Positions 41,898-50,927 of a stretch of DNA of 64,000 bases are shown one piece after another (within the stretch, counting starts at the first letter, position 1; the number at the start of each line of letters is the position of its first letter). The stretch comes from Marinihelvus sp963695135. Its GTDB lineage: Bacteria; Pseudomonadota; Gammaproteobacteria; Xanthomonadales; SZUA-36. The position numbers and the translations under genes were made by a program. The stretch spans positions 806,001 to 870,000 of the forward strand of contig CAVOGA010000001.1 in assembly GCA_963695135.1 (NCBI GenBank), written 5' to 3'. The notes under the pieces are model-generated. The model saw nothing but the letters and a program-made list of their open reading frames with translations. It was not told the origin of the DNA and ran no database searches.

Positions 41898-43865
41898 ATG
41901 AGCACGGAACATTATTCAATTGGCGGGCTTGAGCTCAATGCGGGAACCCAGGAGGTTACCCGTAACGGCAAGATTGTGCCTCTGCCGCCGCTGTCATTCG
42001 CCCTGCTGCTGACCCTGGCTCGAAAAGCGCCCAACGTGGTTACCACCCGCGAGCTGGAAGACGAAGTCTGGAGCGGCCTGGTGATTGACCGGGGCACGAT
42101 CAATAAGCGCGTGGTGCTGGTTCGCAACGCACTCCGCAAGGCCGGTTGTGACCGGGAATACATTTCCGTGGTGCGCGGGACGGGCTATCGTTTGGCGGTT
42201 CCCGTGCAGGACATCGATGAAAACGCCGGGCCGGCTGATGCGGACACAACGTCCTCGCCGCCGCCTGCCGTTGCGCCGCCGTTGCTCGGTAGCCTGGGCT
42301 GGTTGGCGCTGACCGCCCTGCTTGTTCTGACGGGCTTCCTGTTCGTACGGGACCTGATGCCGGGTTCCCCGCCAGCGGCCGGCCAGGATGCCGCTGCTGT
42401 GTCGGCCCGGCCCGGTTATGGCTCCAGTGGTTCCGGCAGCATTGCGGTTCTGCCTTTCGTTGAATCAAACGACCAGGACGGCGACACGTATTTCGCCGAG
42501 GGGATGGCGCGGGAAATTACCCGACGCCTGGAGGGGTTTGAGGCTCTGGACGTGGCCTCCAGTTCCTCAAGCTTCGAATTTCGGGATAGTCCGCTGGCGC
42601 CGGGAGAGATCGCTGCGCAACTTGGGGTTGAAGCCCTGCTGGCCGGCACGGTGGAACGCGCTAACGGGCGGCTGGTCGTCACCGCGAATTTGCTGGATGC
42701 GGAGAATGACCGGGTCATCTGGTCGGATCGCTATGACCGGCCGGTGGAGGAGGTATTCCGCATCCAGGACCTTATCGCCGATGGCGTCCTGACCAATCTT
42801 AAGATACCGCGGGGCGAACGTGACCGGCTGGTCGCTGGCGTTTCAACGGCCAATATCGACGCCTACACGCTGTATCTCCGGGGTCGCAGTCTGCTGGACA
42901 AGCGCATTGCGTCCGGCGCCGCGCCGTTGCTCGAGGCGCTGGAGAGTTTTGAGGCGGCGGCCGGGCTGGATCCGAATTTCGTAAACGCTTACGTGGGAAT
43001 CGCATCAGCCAGCTTCCTTATGCCGTCCTATGACCCCCTGGCCGACCGTCAGGAGTGGCTGGAGCGGGCCGAGGCCAGCGCACGTTATGCCCTGGACCTG
43101 GACCCGGACTCGCCCGAAGCGTTTGGCGTGCTGGCCGCCATCGTTGCCTGGCGTGGCGATCCACTGCGTGCGGCCGGATTATTCGAGCTGGCGCTGGACA
43201 TGGGCAATCGTGACTCCAACGTGCTGCACTGGCACGCGATGCTGGCGACCAGCATGGGCTATTTTGAGGGCGTTGTTCCGGGCCTCAGTGAAGCCTACCG
43301 GCTGGATCCGCTGAACCAGCTGCTGGGTTGCTCCCTGGCCGGTTCCCTGAATTTCAGTGGCAATCCCGACGAGGCGCTGGTGGTGCTCGACGGCATGAGT
43401 CATTTTTCCCGGAGGGACCTGTCCGCCGCGGTTGCCCACCTTTATCTCGGCAACTGGTCCGAGGCGCGCGAGCTGCTGAGCGGGATCGAGCTGCGCATGG
43501 GCAGCCTGCCACCGTACTATGCCGGTTTGCTGGTCGATGCATTCGAGAACCCGTTGCGGCGGGCGTTCGTGGAAGACGCCTTCCTGGATGGCGCCCAGCG
43601 AGGGGAATTGCCCGTCCTGGTGGCATTCGAAGCCATGCTCGTGATGGGCTCACCGCGCGCCTTTGATCTCGAGCCGGAATTGGCGGGCTCCTATTTCGAG
43701 CATCGCCTGCCGGAAGCCGTGTGGCACAACTGGGGTGTTGAGCTGCGACAGGATCCGAGATTCAAGGGCTGGGTGCGGGCGCTCGGCTATGATCAGCACT
43801 GGCGCAAGTACGGTTGGCCGGACCGTTGCCGCCCGACCGGTCTGAATGATTTTGAATGCATTTAA
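41898..43865 (+). CDS. CadC-like transmembrane winged-helix regulator with TPR region
   Basis: A 655-residue protein. Residues 1-105 are an OmpR/PhoB-type winged helix (LSFALLLTLARKAPNVVTTRELEDEVW, partly quoted, and YISVVRGTGYRL). One transmembrane helix (LGWLALTALLVLTGFLFV) lies near residue 140. SIAVLPFVESNDQDGDTYFAEGM starts the adenylate-cyclase-associated FlgO-like domain common in these proteins, followed by TPR-type repeats to the end. It is probably a membrane-bound transcription factor sensing periplasmic signals. The start is supported by GGAGG 7 bases upstream. Its target genes are not evident. Confidence 0.88.
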   Translation: MSTEHYSIGGLELNAGTQEVTRNGKIVPLPPLSFALLLTLARKAPNVVTTRELEDEVWSGLVIDRGTINKRVVLVRNALRKAGCDREYISVVRGTGYRLAVPVQDIDENAGPADADTTSSPPPAVAPPLLGSLGWLALTALLVLTGFLFVRDLMPGSPPAAGQDAAAVSARPGYGSSGSGSIAVLPFVESNDQDGDTYFAEGMAREITRRLEGFEALDVASSSSSFEFRDSPLAPGEIAAQLGVEALLAGTVERANGRLVVTANLLDAENDRVIWSDRYDRPVEEVFRIQDLIADGVLTNLKIPRGERDRLVAGVSTANIDAYTLYLRGRSLLDKRIASGAAPLLEALESFEAAAGLDPNFVNAYVGIASASFLMPSYDPLADRQEWLERAEASARYALDLDPDSPEAFGVLAAIVAWRGDPLRAAGLFELALDMGNRDSNVLHWHAMLATSMGYFEGVVPGLSEAYRLDPLNQLLGCSLAGSLNFSGNPDEALVVLDGMSHFSRRDLSAAVAHLYLGNWSEARELLSGIELRMGSLPPYYAGLLVDAFENPLRRAFVEDAFLDGAQRGELPVLVAFEAMLVMGSPRAFDLEPELAGSYFEHRLPEAVWHNWGVELRQDPRFKGWVRALGYDQHWRKYGWPDRCRPTGLNDFECI

Positions 43866-44016
43866 AGTGCCCGGGCCCGGTGTGGCGGGCAGCCCCATAA
43901 CAACAAGCAAAGAAGCGGTACAGCCCCGCTCGCCGTTGTCCCCGGCGCCCTGCTGGCGCTCGCACTTGACCTGCTGATCGTCCTGCTGATCTGAAAGACC
44001 CGGAACCGGCTCCTGC

Positions 44017-44610
44017 TCATATGCCCGGTTTCAGTTCCCGCAGCCGGTCTTCCAGGTAAACCAGCAGCGCCTCCTCGTCGGTTTCGCGTGCGTGCGTGAA
44101 ATGGCTGATCGACATGCCTTCCATCAGCTGCTGCGTAAGATTCAGGGCGAGGTCGAAAGCCTTGGGGTCCGACTGCCATTCGGGAAACACCTCGCGGGCG
44201 GTTTCGTACCATGCCCGGTCGAAAGCCCGCTGCGCCGGGATCAATATATCGCGAAGCTCAGCGTCTGTGCGGGCGGCAACGGCAAGTTCGAAGATGGCGA
44301 TATACAGGGGGTGATTCACATGCTCCCAGTAGGAGCGGACCGCCATGCGGACCCGGTCTTTGTCCACGGGCAACTCCTTGACGGAGCGGCGAAACGCCTG
44401 CAGGCGCTTTTCGTGCAGGTAGTCAACGACGGCCCGGATGATGTCGATCTTGGACGGAAAGTGGTGCAGCATGGCGCCCCGCGACAAACCGGCCTTTTCG
44501 GCAATTTTCATGGTCGTGGTATTGGAGTAGCTGGACTCCACGATACAGCGGATGGCCGCGCTGATGATCTGGTTGCGCGTGGCCTCGCTTTTGCGCGCCT
44601 GCCAGCCCAT
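44017..44610 (-). CDS. TetR-family transcriptional regulator
   Basis: A protein of about 197 residues. The N-terminal HTH region reads RKSEATRNQIISAAIRCIVE...TTMKIAEKAGLSRGAMLHHFPSK, a clear TetR_N domain, and the C-terminal ligand-binding half is helical and divergent. It is divergent from the first SDR of the catabolic island, the usual position for a local repressor, and is a candidate for binding the 18-bp palindromes at 47197, 58953 and 62522. The intergenic region here lacks that palindrome. A TTG start at 44664 with GGGAGA upstream is an alternative. Confidence 0.88.
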   Translation of the reverse strand: MGWQARKSEATRNQIISAAIRCIVESSYSNTTTMKIAEKAGLSRGAMLHHFPSKIDIIRAVVDYLHEKRLQAFRRSVKELPVDKDRVRMAVRSYWEHVNHPLYIAIFELAVAARTDAELRDILIPAQRAFDRAWYETAREVFPEWQSDPKAFDLALNLTQQLMEGMSISHFTHARETDEEALLVYLEDRLRELKPGI

Positions 44611-44810
44611 ATCGCCAGGACCCCTCGGATTCGCTTGAGGCTGCTGGGTGTTCTCGTCGCTCAAGACCTGTCTCTCCCACTGCAATACCTTTCCCTGCCA
44701 GCGCAGGGCCACAGCCACGAGTGTACTGTATGGTCTGTAAAAAAGTCACACGTGATTGAAACAAGCAGTTGTGATTGTTACGATTCCGCTCCCCCGATCA
44801 GGAAGCCATC

Positions 44811-45578
44811 ATGGGCAGAGTTGAAGGAAAAGTCGCGCTGATTACCGGCGCCGCATCAGGACTGGGCAAGGCGGACGCGCGGCGTCTCGCGGAAGAGGGC
44901 GCCCGCGTGGTGCTGACGGACATCAATGAAGCAGGCCGCAAGGTGGCCGAGGAAATCGCGGCGGAGACCGGCGCGGAGACCCTGTTCCTGCAGCACGATG
45001 TGGCCAGCGAAGCGCGCTGGAAGGAAGTGATTGCCGAGACCGAAAAGCGCTTCGGCGGCCTGGACATCCTGGTGAACAATGCCGGCATCGTGATCGTCGC
45101 CACCCCGGAGACCACGACCCTGGAGCAGTTCCGGCTGGCCAACTCGGTGATGAACGAGGGGGTTTTCCTGGGTTGCCAGGCGGCCCTCCCTGCGCTGAAG
45201 CGACGGGGTGGCGGTTCGATCATCAACATGTCTTCGGTGGCCTCGCACCTGGGCTACCCGGTATTCTTTGCCTATTCAGCGGCCAAGGGCGCGGTGCGCA
45301 GCATGACCAAGTCCCTGGCGGTTCACTGCCAGATGAACGGCTACAACATCCGCTGTAATTCCATTCACGCCGGCGCGATTGATACACCGATGATCCACGA
45401 CTCCTTTTCCCAGTTGGGCATGGATGTGCCGGATCCCGATGCGCACAATCCGGAGGATCCGGTGGGCATCGGCAAGCCGGAGGACGTGGCCAACCTGGTG
45501 CTGTACCTGGCCAGCGATGAGTCACACTTCATGAATGGTGCGGAACTGATGCTGGACAACGCCCTGTCGATTCAATGA
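44811..45578 (+). CDS. SDR family oxidoreductase (glucose 1-dehydrogenase/FabG-like)
   Basis: A 255-residue classical SDR. TGAASGLG is at residues 12-19, NNAG at 89-92, and the catalytic residues are Ser142, Tyr155 and Lys159. Asp37 after the second strand (VVLTDIN) indicates NAD+ preference. It resembles cyclic-alcohol and hydroxysteroid dehydrogenases of degradation clusters. AGGA precedes the ATG by 7 bases. It is convergent with the ferredoxin gene. Confidence 0.88.
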   Translation: MGRVEGKVALITGAASGLGKADARRLAEEGARVVLTDINEAGRKVAEEIAAETGAETLFLQHDVASEARWKEVIAETEKRFGGLDILVNNAGIVIVATPETTTLEQFRLANSVMNEGVFLGCQAALPALKRRGGGSIINMSSVASHLGYPVFFAYSAAKGAVRSMTKSLAVHCQMNGYNIRCNSIHAGAIDTPMIHDSFSQLGMDVPDPDAHNPEDPVGIGKPEDVANLVLYLASDESHFMNGAELMLDNALSIQ

Positions 45579-45611
45579 GCCGGGGCGCCCGGCGACCCCT
45601 TGGGCCGGACT

Positions 45612-45929
45612 TCACTCGTCGGGCGCCAGCTCCAGCTTTAATCCGTTGTGTTCGGCCGTCAGCGTTAACTGGCAACTTAGCCGTGATTCGCCATCGCGGC
45701 TGAACTCGAGCATGTCGACCAGGTCTTCTTCGTCGACATCCATTTCCGGAAATTTGTCCTGGTAAGACGCATCGATGAATACGTGGCAGGTGCCGCAGGA
45801 GCACATGCCGCCGCAGATGGCGGCAACGCCCCAGTCGAACTCCCGCAGGGTTTCCATGAGCGTATCGCCTTCAACGGCCTCAATCTCGTGTTGCCCGCCG
45901 TCGCGGTCTTTGACAGTCAGTTTTATCAC
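45612..45929 (-). CDS. [2Fe-2S] ferredoxin (adrenodoxin/putidaredoxin type)
   Basis: A 105-residue ferredoxin with cluster ligands Cys39, Cys45, Cys48 and Cys86 in the C-x5-C-x2-C...C arrangement (ICGGMCSCGTC and RLSCQL). It passes electrons from the FAD reductase to an oxygenase. No P450 is present in the window, so the Rieske oxygenases at 49595 and 62603 are the likely clients. It overlaps the reductase gene by 4 bp (ATGA). Confidence 0.92.
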   Translation of the reverse strand: MIKLTVKDRDGGQHEIEAVEGDTLMETLREFDWGVAAICGGMCSCGTCHVFIDASYQDKFPEMDVDEEDLVDMLEFSRDGESRLSCQLTLTAEHNGLKLELAPDE

Positions 45930-47138
45930 AGCAAATCCTTCAATTCGGTTGTCGGGTCGGCAAGGCGCGACCGGTCTACCCGGTCCCCCGCGGCAATCAG
46001 CTTACGGCCTGCCATGTAATCCCGCGGTGCATTGATGCACTGGATCGCGTTAAGCCGGTCGGACCCAAGGCTCAGCACAGTCACGGAATTGGGGCCATTC
46101 TCGCGAAGCACAAGCTCATCACCGGCCTGCGGCAGTCCGGCCATCTGCAGCCGGCAATCGTACTGTTCCGACCAGAACCAGGGCGGCTCGTCGTAGGTCG
46201 CGTCCTGTCCGAGGATCGCCGCTGCGCATAGCTTGCCCTGGCTGACCGCATTCTGCACGGACTCCAGAACCACCGGCTCTGCGTAGTAAGGGGTGGCGGG
46301 TTTCCGCACAGTCACCGGCGGCGAAGACCCGGGGTTGACTGGTCCGGCAGCGTTCATCGACCAGTACTCCGCGATTGACCGCCACGCCGCTGCCCTCGAG
46401 CCAGGCCACTTCCGGCTGAACCCCGAGGCCCTTGAGCACTACATCTGCTTCCAGCAATGACCCGTCGTCCAGGCTGACGGCCTGCACCTCGCGGCCACCG
46501 TGGATCTCGGTCATCAGCTTTCCGAAATGGAAAACTATCCCTTCGCGCCGGTGGCGGGCCTCGAGAAAGTCGGCGACTGGCGGGAGGGCGGAGCGTTGCA
46601 TGATTCCTCCCTGCGGCTCCACCACGGTCACGCTGCAGCCCATGGCGCGCGCTGACGCCGCCACCTCCAGGCCAATGTAACCGGCGCCGGCAACGACCAG
46701 CTTCGCGTCCGGCTTGAGTTGCCCGCGCAATTGCAGCGCATCGTCAAGGGTGCGCAGGTAATTCACGCCGGCCAGGCGGGACCCGTCAAGCTCTATCCGG
46801 TTGAGCCGCGCACCGGTGGCGATCACCAGCGCGTCGTAGTCAAGCAGGCGGCCGTCTTCCAGCGTTACGGTCCGGCGCTGCGGGTCCAGCGCTGTCACCC
46901 GGCTGTCCGGGCGAAACTCAATGCGCTGCTGGTCCAGAAAGTCGGACTGCCTCAGGGTGCATTTTTCCGGTGAGAACTCACCCTTGAGAACCTGCTTGGA
47001 CAGGGGTGGCCGCTGGTAGGGCAGACGGGACTCTGCGCCGAGCAGAATGACACGCCCTGCAAAGCCTTCCTGGCGAAGCGATAACGCGGTCTGGAGCCCG
47101 GCCTGGCCGGCTCCGGCAATGACGACAGTATTGATCAA
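45926..47138 (-). pseudogene. FAD-dependent ferredoxin reductase, frameshifted
   Basis: NAD(P)H:ferredoxin reductase of the putidaredoxin/rubredoxin reductase family. VVIAGAGQAGLQTAL at the N-terminus binds FAD, VVAGAGYIGLEVAASA binds NADH, and VFAAGDCAETRHP is the second FAD motif. At this point the frame breaks: the continuation YYAEPVVLESVQNAVSQGK is in another frame, down to the end at 45926. Removing one base from the CCCC run (GGGG at 46290-46293 on the plus strand) restores a full-length protein of about 403 residues. The start is TTG at 47138 with GGAG upstream. It may be a real break or a sequencing error. Confidence 0.82.
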
Positions 47139-47196
47139 GCTGCAGTTTCTCCGCGGTGGTTTACAGGGCGTCGAGGGCCGGATTATGCCAACAAAA

Positions 47197-47241
47197 AAAC
47201 AGTCAGGACTGTTTATTTTGGTCTTGGGCTTGAAGTATACT
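47197..47241 (+). promoter_or_regulatory. Regulon operator copy 1 with -10 box, before the SDR gene
   Basis: The palindrome AAACAGTC-AG-GACTGTTT lies at 47197-47214. A TATACT -10 box at 47236-47241 follows after 21 bp, so the palindrome overlaps the -35 region, as expected for a repressor site. The predicted start near 47248 leaves a 22-base leader before the ATG at 47270. The site also lies 59 bp upstream of the divergent ferredoxin reductase start at 47138. Confidence 0.82.
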
Positions 47242-47269
47242 GCGCCTCCGGCCGCATCAGAACCACCGT

Positions 47270-48034
47270 ATGGCAAGCCACGCTGAGAATACAGTCCTGG
47301 TCATGGGCGCCAGTTCCCCTGCCGGCATCGGCGCGGCGATTGCGCGGCGTTTCGCGTCGGCGGGACACCAGGTTTTGATTTCCGCACGTAACCGGGAGGG
47401 CCTGGACGAGGTGGCCCGCGAGACTGGTGCCCAGGCTCATCCCTGCGACATGACCGACCCGGCGAGCGTTGACGCCTTATTCGAATGGGTCGTTGCGCTT
47501 GCCGGACAGTTGAACACGGCGGTTTACGCGACCGGACTCAACCACTTTACACCGCTGGCCCGCTTTGAACCGGAGCCCGCCCGGGCCTGCGTGGAAACCA
47601 ATTTTCTCGGCGCCCTGAGTTTCATACGCCGCTCGGCGGACATCATGGCAGACGGCGGCGCCATCATCACGCTGTCGTCACTGACCGCGACGCGACCGGC
47701 CTTCGGAACGGCCGTGTATGCGGGCACCAAGGCGGCACTGGACCAGGCAACGCGCGTCGCGGCACTCGAATACGCCGGCCGCCGTATTCGCGTCAACGGC
47801 ATCGCTCCGGGTATGACGCGCACGGACATGACCGAAATGATGTTCGACAATCCGAACCTGGAAAAGGCCGTGCTGCGCGAGATTCCGCTGGGCCGCATGG
47901 GCACGGGCGAGGATATCGCCGCCGCGGCCGAGTGGCTGGCGAATCCGGAATGTTTCATGACCGGCGAAATCCTGTCGGTCAACGGCGGCGCAGAGCTGCG
48001 CCGTGTTCCGACTTTTGAGGAAATCATGGGCTGA
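47270..48034 (+). CDS. SDR family oxidoreductase
   Basis: A 254-residue SDR with an atypical nucleotide loop, GASSPAGIG at residues 13-21 (one residue longer than usual). Catalytic residues are Ser137, Tyr150 and Lys154. The usual NNAG reads YATGLN here. The sequence ends with a normal SDR C-terminus (SVNGGAEL). It is the first gene of the long plus-strand unit driven by operator copy 1 and followed 35 bp later by another SDR. Confidence 0.86.
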   Translation: MASHAENTVLVMGASSPAGIGAAIARRFASAGHQVLISARNREGLDEVARETGAQAHPCDMTDPASVDALFEWVVALAGQLNTAVYATGLNHFTPLARFEPEPARACVETNFLGALSFIRRSADIMADGGAIITLSSLTATRPAFGTAVYAGTKAALDQATRVAALEYAGRRIRVNGIAPGMTRTDMTEMMFDNPNLEKAVLREIPLGRMGTGEDIAAAAEWLANPECFMTGEILSVNGGAELRRVPTFEEIMG

Positions 48035-48069
48035 GTCCCACAGCATGGGCGTTGCCCAGGAGACTGAAC

Positions 48070-48834
48070 ATGGATCTAGGACTTAAAGGCCGCAGCGCCA
48101 TCATCACCGGCTCCACGCGCGGTATTGGTCGCGCCATCGCGGAAAAACTCGCCTCCGAGGGCGTCAATGTCGGCATCGGCGCCCGCGACGATGAAGCCAC
48201 GGCCAGGGCCGGCGAGGAAATCCGGGAAAAATACGGCGTCAAGGTGTACGCCGAGCCCTGCAACGTCAAGGACGCGGATGCTTACAAAGCCTGGCTCGAG
48301 GCAGGTATCGAGGCCCTTGGCGGACTGGATATTTTCGTGCCCAACGTGAGCGGTGGCGGCGGCATGGACTCGGAGAAGAACTGGTGGCGCAATTTTGAAA
48401 TTGATGTGCTGCACACGGTCCGTGGTGCGGAAACCTGCCTTCCGGCGCTCAAGAAATCCGGCGCCGGCGCGATCGTGATCATCGGTTCCACCAATGCGGT
48501 GGAGACCTTCATGGCGCCCATGGCCTATAACGCCATGAAAGCGGCGCTGGTGACCTACGGCAAGCAGCTCTCCCAGTTTGTGGCCGGCAAGGGTGTGCGT
48601 GTAAACACCGTGTCTCCGGGGCCCATTTATTTCGAGGGCGGCGCCTGGGAAATGATCAAGGGCACGATGCCGGACATGTACGAGGGTACGCTCAAGCAGA
48701 TTCCCACCGGTCGCATGGGTACGCCGGAAGAGGTCGCCAACGTGGTCACCTTCCTGGCCAGTCCTGCCGCAAGCCTGGTGACCGGCATCAACCTGGTTGC
48801 TGACAACGGCTTCACCAAGCGCGTGCAGCTCTGA
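48070..48834 (+). CDS. SDR family oxidoreductase
   Basis: A 254-residue SDR. TGSTRGIG is at residues 13-20; catalytic Ser140, Tyr153 and Lys157 are present. NNAG is replaced by PNVSGG, a variation seen in members acting on bulky substrates. VTGINLVADNGFTKRVQL ends the protein. It may reoxidise a dihydrodiol or hydroxyl intermediate produced by a Rieske oxygenase; that is inference from context. Confidence 0.87.
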   Translation: MDLGLKGRSAIITGSTRGIGRAIAEKLASEGVNVGIGARDDEATARAGEEIREKYGVKVYAEPCNVKDADAYKAWLEAGIEALGGLDIFVPNVSGGGGMDSEKNWWRNFEIDVLHTVRGAETCLPALKKSGAGAIVIIGSTNAVETFMAPMAYNAMKAALVTYGKQLSQFVAGKGVRVNTVSPGPIYFEGGAWEMIKGTMPDMYEGTLKQIPTGRMGTPEEVANVVTFLASPAASLVTGINLVADNGFTKRVQL

Positions 48835-48843
48835 GGCGGCGTC

Positions 48844-49602
48844 TTGCCTGCGGCGCTGAAAAAAGTCCACTTCGTCTGCGGCGGACGCTATCACGATTTT
48901 GATTTCGCCCGCCTGGAACTGCTGAAGCTCCTGGCGGAGCATGACAATCTGCGGGTTAGTGTCGGAGCTGATTACTCCGACAGTGATGCGTTGGCTGCGG
49001 CCGACATCCTCTTGACCTACACCAGTGATGTCATACCCGACGAGGAACAGATTGATCAGCTCGAAGAATTCCTCCGTGCCGGCAAACGCTGGTTTGCCCT
49101 GCACGGCACCAACGCAATGCTGCGCTATGAAAAGCAGCGCGGCTGGGTGGCGCCGCGCGCCGCGCGCCGCTTTTTCGAAATGCTGGGCAGCCAGTTCGTG
49201 GCGCACCCGCCGATGCAACCCTTCCTGGTAGAGCCCTGCGCGCGCCATCCCCTGGTCAACGGCATTGGTCCCTTCGAGGCGGACGACGAAATCTACCTGT
49301 GCCGGTTTTTTGGCGAGCACGATGCGTTGCTGGAGACCAGTTTCTCCGGCGAAGCGCCGGGCTTTGATGAGTCCAACTGGACGGACCTGGAGCGGGTCCC
49401 GATCATGTACCTGCACCCCTGGGAAGATAACGAGGTGCTGTACCTGAACCTGGGTCACGCGCGCGGGCACTATGACATGCAACCCCTGATGGACTGGTAC
49501 AAAGGCGAAGAACGCGGCAGCTGGAAGCAGCCGGCGTTTTACGAGCTGCTCCGCCGGGGAATCCGCTGGTCCCTTAATGAACCGGTATTCCACGATGGCT
49601 GA
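48844..49602 (+). CDS. ThuA-domain protein (class I glutamine-amidotransferase-like)
   Basis: A 252-residue protein with a ThuA-like fold: VHFVCGGRYHDFDFARLELL, then FALHGTNAMLR, the equivalent of the amidotransferase elbow without its Cys, and VLYLNLGHARGHYD near the end. ThuA proteins have been linked to keto-sugar metabolism, but the activity is not settled, and this one sits in a non-sugar pathway. The start is TTG at 48844. It overlaps the following Rieske gene by 8 bp. Confidence 0.8.
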   Translation: MPAALKKVHFVCGGRYHDFDFARLELLKLLAEHDNLRVSVGADYSDSDALAAADILLTYTSDVIPDEEQIDQLEEFLRAGKRWFALHGTNAMLRYEKQRGWVAPRAARRFFEMLGSQFVAHPPMQPFLVEPCARHPLVNGIGPFEADDEIYLCRFFGEHDALLETSFSGEAPGFDESNWTDLERVPIMYLHPWEDNEVLYLNLGHARGHYDMQPLMDWYKGEERGSWKQPAFYELLRRGIRWSLNEPVFHDG

Positions 49603-50905
49603 AACCAAAAACGCACCGCAGGCCGAAGCCGGCATGACACCCCTGGAAAAGGCTCCGGATCCTTCGATACCAAACGACGTGATCGCCAAGGAGCGATATA
49701 CGGATGAAGGCTTTATGCGTCTTGAGTGGGAGCGCATGTGGAGCAGGATATGGCTGCTCGGGTGCGTCGAGCAGGACATCCGCGAGCCGGGCGATTACGT
49801 TGTCACCGACATCGGCCCGGAGTCCATTCTTATCGTCCGCCAGGATGACGGGGGCATTCGGGCCTTCTACAACGTTTGCCAGCATCGCGGTAACCTGCTG
49901 CGCCCGGAAGGCTCGGGTCATGCGGAGTCCTTCCAGTGCGCTTACCATCACTGGGAGTATCACCGGGATGGCAGCTTCAAGCGCATTCCTGATGCGGAAA
50001 CCTTCCCCCAGGGCACGCCCTGCACCGGGCTGGAAGAAATCCCCTGTGACTCCTGGGCGGGCCTGGTGTTTTTCAGCCTGAACCCGGAGGTGGAACCGCT
50101 GCTGGAGTTCCTGGACATCATCCCGGAGCACCTGGACCCGTACCAGTTCCCGAAGATGGCCCGCGACCGGCACGTGACCGTCGAATGGGACTGCAACTGG
50201 AAGACGTCCGTCGACGCGTTCAACGAGTCCTATCACGTGCAGGGTATTCACCCGCAGCTGCTCTGGCACCTTGACGACCTGAACATCCAGATTGACTGCT
50301 ACGAGCGGCACAACCGCTACATCATCGAGTTCGCCACCCTCTCCCCGCGGGTTAACCAGCCGCCGGAAATTCCCATGGGCATCAAGCACCTGATGAAAGA
50401 GGGCGGCATGGACCCGGCGGATTACTATGGCCGGGTCAAGGACGTGCGCCGGGACCTGCAGAACTTCAAGCGGGAACATGCGCCGGAGCAGGGCAAGGAC
50501 TACTCACGCCTGCACGACGCCCAGCTGACCGATGATTTTCACTACCTGATTTTTCCGAACATCACCATGAACGTGCATGCGGACGATTACTGGATTTTCC
50601 GCCAGCGACCCCACGCCACGGACCCGGACAAGTGCTATTTCGATATCTGGACCTTTAAGCTGGTGCCGGAAGGAGAAGAGTGGCCGGAGCTGCCCGAGTT
50701 CATGCAGTTCAAGCACGGCGACAAGAGCATCGGCCTGGTGCTGGACCAGGATGCGGCCAACCTCCCGGGTGTCCAGCGCGGCATGCATTCCAAGGGCTTC
50801 CGCGGCCTGTGGCTGGGCAACCAGGAGTTGCGCATCCGCCATTTCCACAAGGTGCTGGACGATTACATCTACGGCAAGGACGGCAAGCCCGAGGGGGCCC
50901 TTTGA
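49595..50905 (+). CDS. Rieske non-heme iron oxygenase, alpha subunit
   Basis: A 436-residue ring-hydroxylating oxygenase-type protein. The Rieske cluster ligands are Cys95/His97 (VCQHRG) and Cys115/His118 (CAYHHW). The mononuclear iron site has His214 and His219 in NESYHVQGIHP, with Asp208 upstream as the bridge residue. No beta subunit gene is adjacent, suggesting a homotrimeric alpha-only enzyme. Electrons probably come from the ferredoxins in the island. The ATG at 49595 was preferred; one at 49577 is possible. Confidence 0.92.
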   Translation: MAETKNAPQAEAGMTPLEKAPDPSIPNDVIAKERYTDEGFMRLEWERMWSRIWLLGCVEQDIREPGDYVVTDIGPESILIVRQDDGGIRAFYNVCQHRGNLLRPEGSGHAESFQCAYHHWEYHRDGSFKRIPDAETFPQGTPCTGLEEIPCDSWAGLVFFSLNPEVEPLLEFLDIIPEHLDPYQFPKMARDRHVTVEWDCNWKTSVDAFNESYHVQGIHPQLLWHLDDLNIQIDCYERHNRYIIEFATLSPRVNQPPEIPMGIKHLMKEGGMDPADYYGRVKDVRRDLQNFKREHAPEQGKDYSRLHDAQLTDDFHYLIFPNITMNVHADDYWIFRQRPHATDPDKCYFDIWTFKLVPEGEEWPELPEFMQFKHGDKSIGLVLDQDAANLPGVQRGMHSKGFRGLWLGNQELRIRHFHKVLDDYIYGKDGKPEGAL

Positions 50906-50927
50906 TCGTCCGCGGGGAAACCAAGCC

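Noticed and set aside
43866..44016. Small hydrophobic peptide after the CadC-like gene
   Set aside because: A short leucine-rich frame ends near 43993, but I could not find a start codon with a ribosome site.
47291..47302. ACAGTCCTGGTC as a fourth operator copy
   Set aside because: It lies inside the SDR coding sequence and lacks the second palindrome arm.
48076..49779. Minus-strand open frame of 567 codons
   Set aside because: It lies opposite an SDR and a ThuA gene that both have clear motifs and correct starts.
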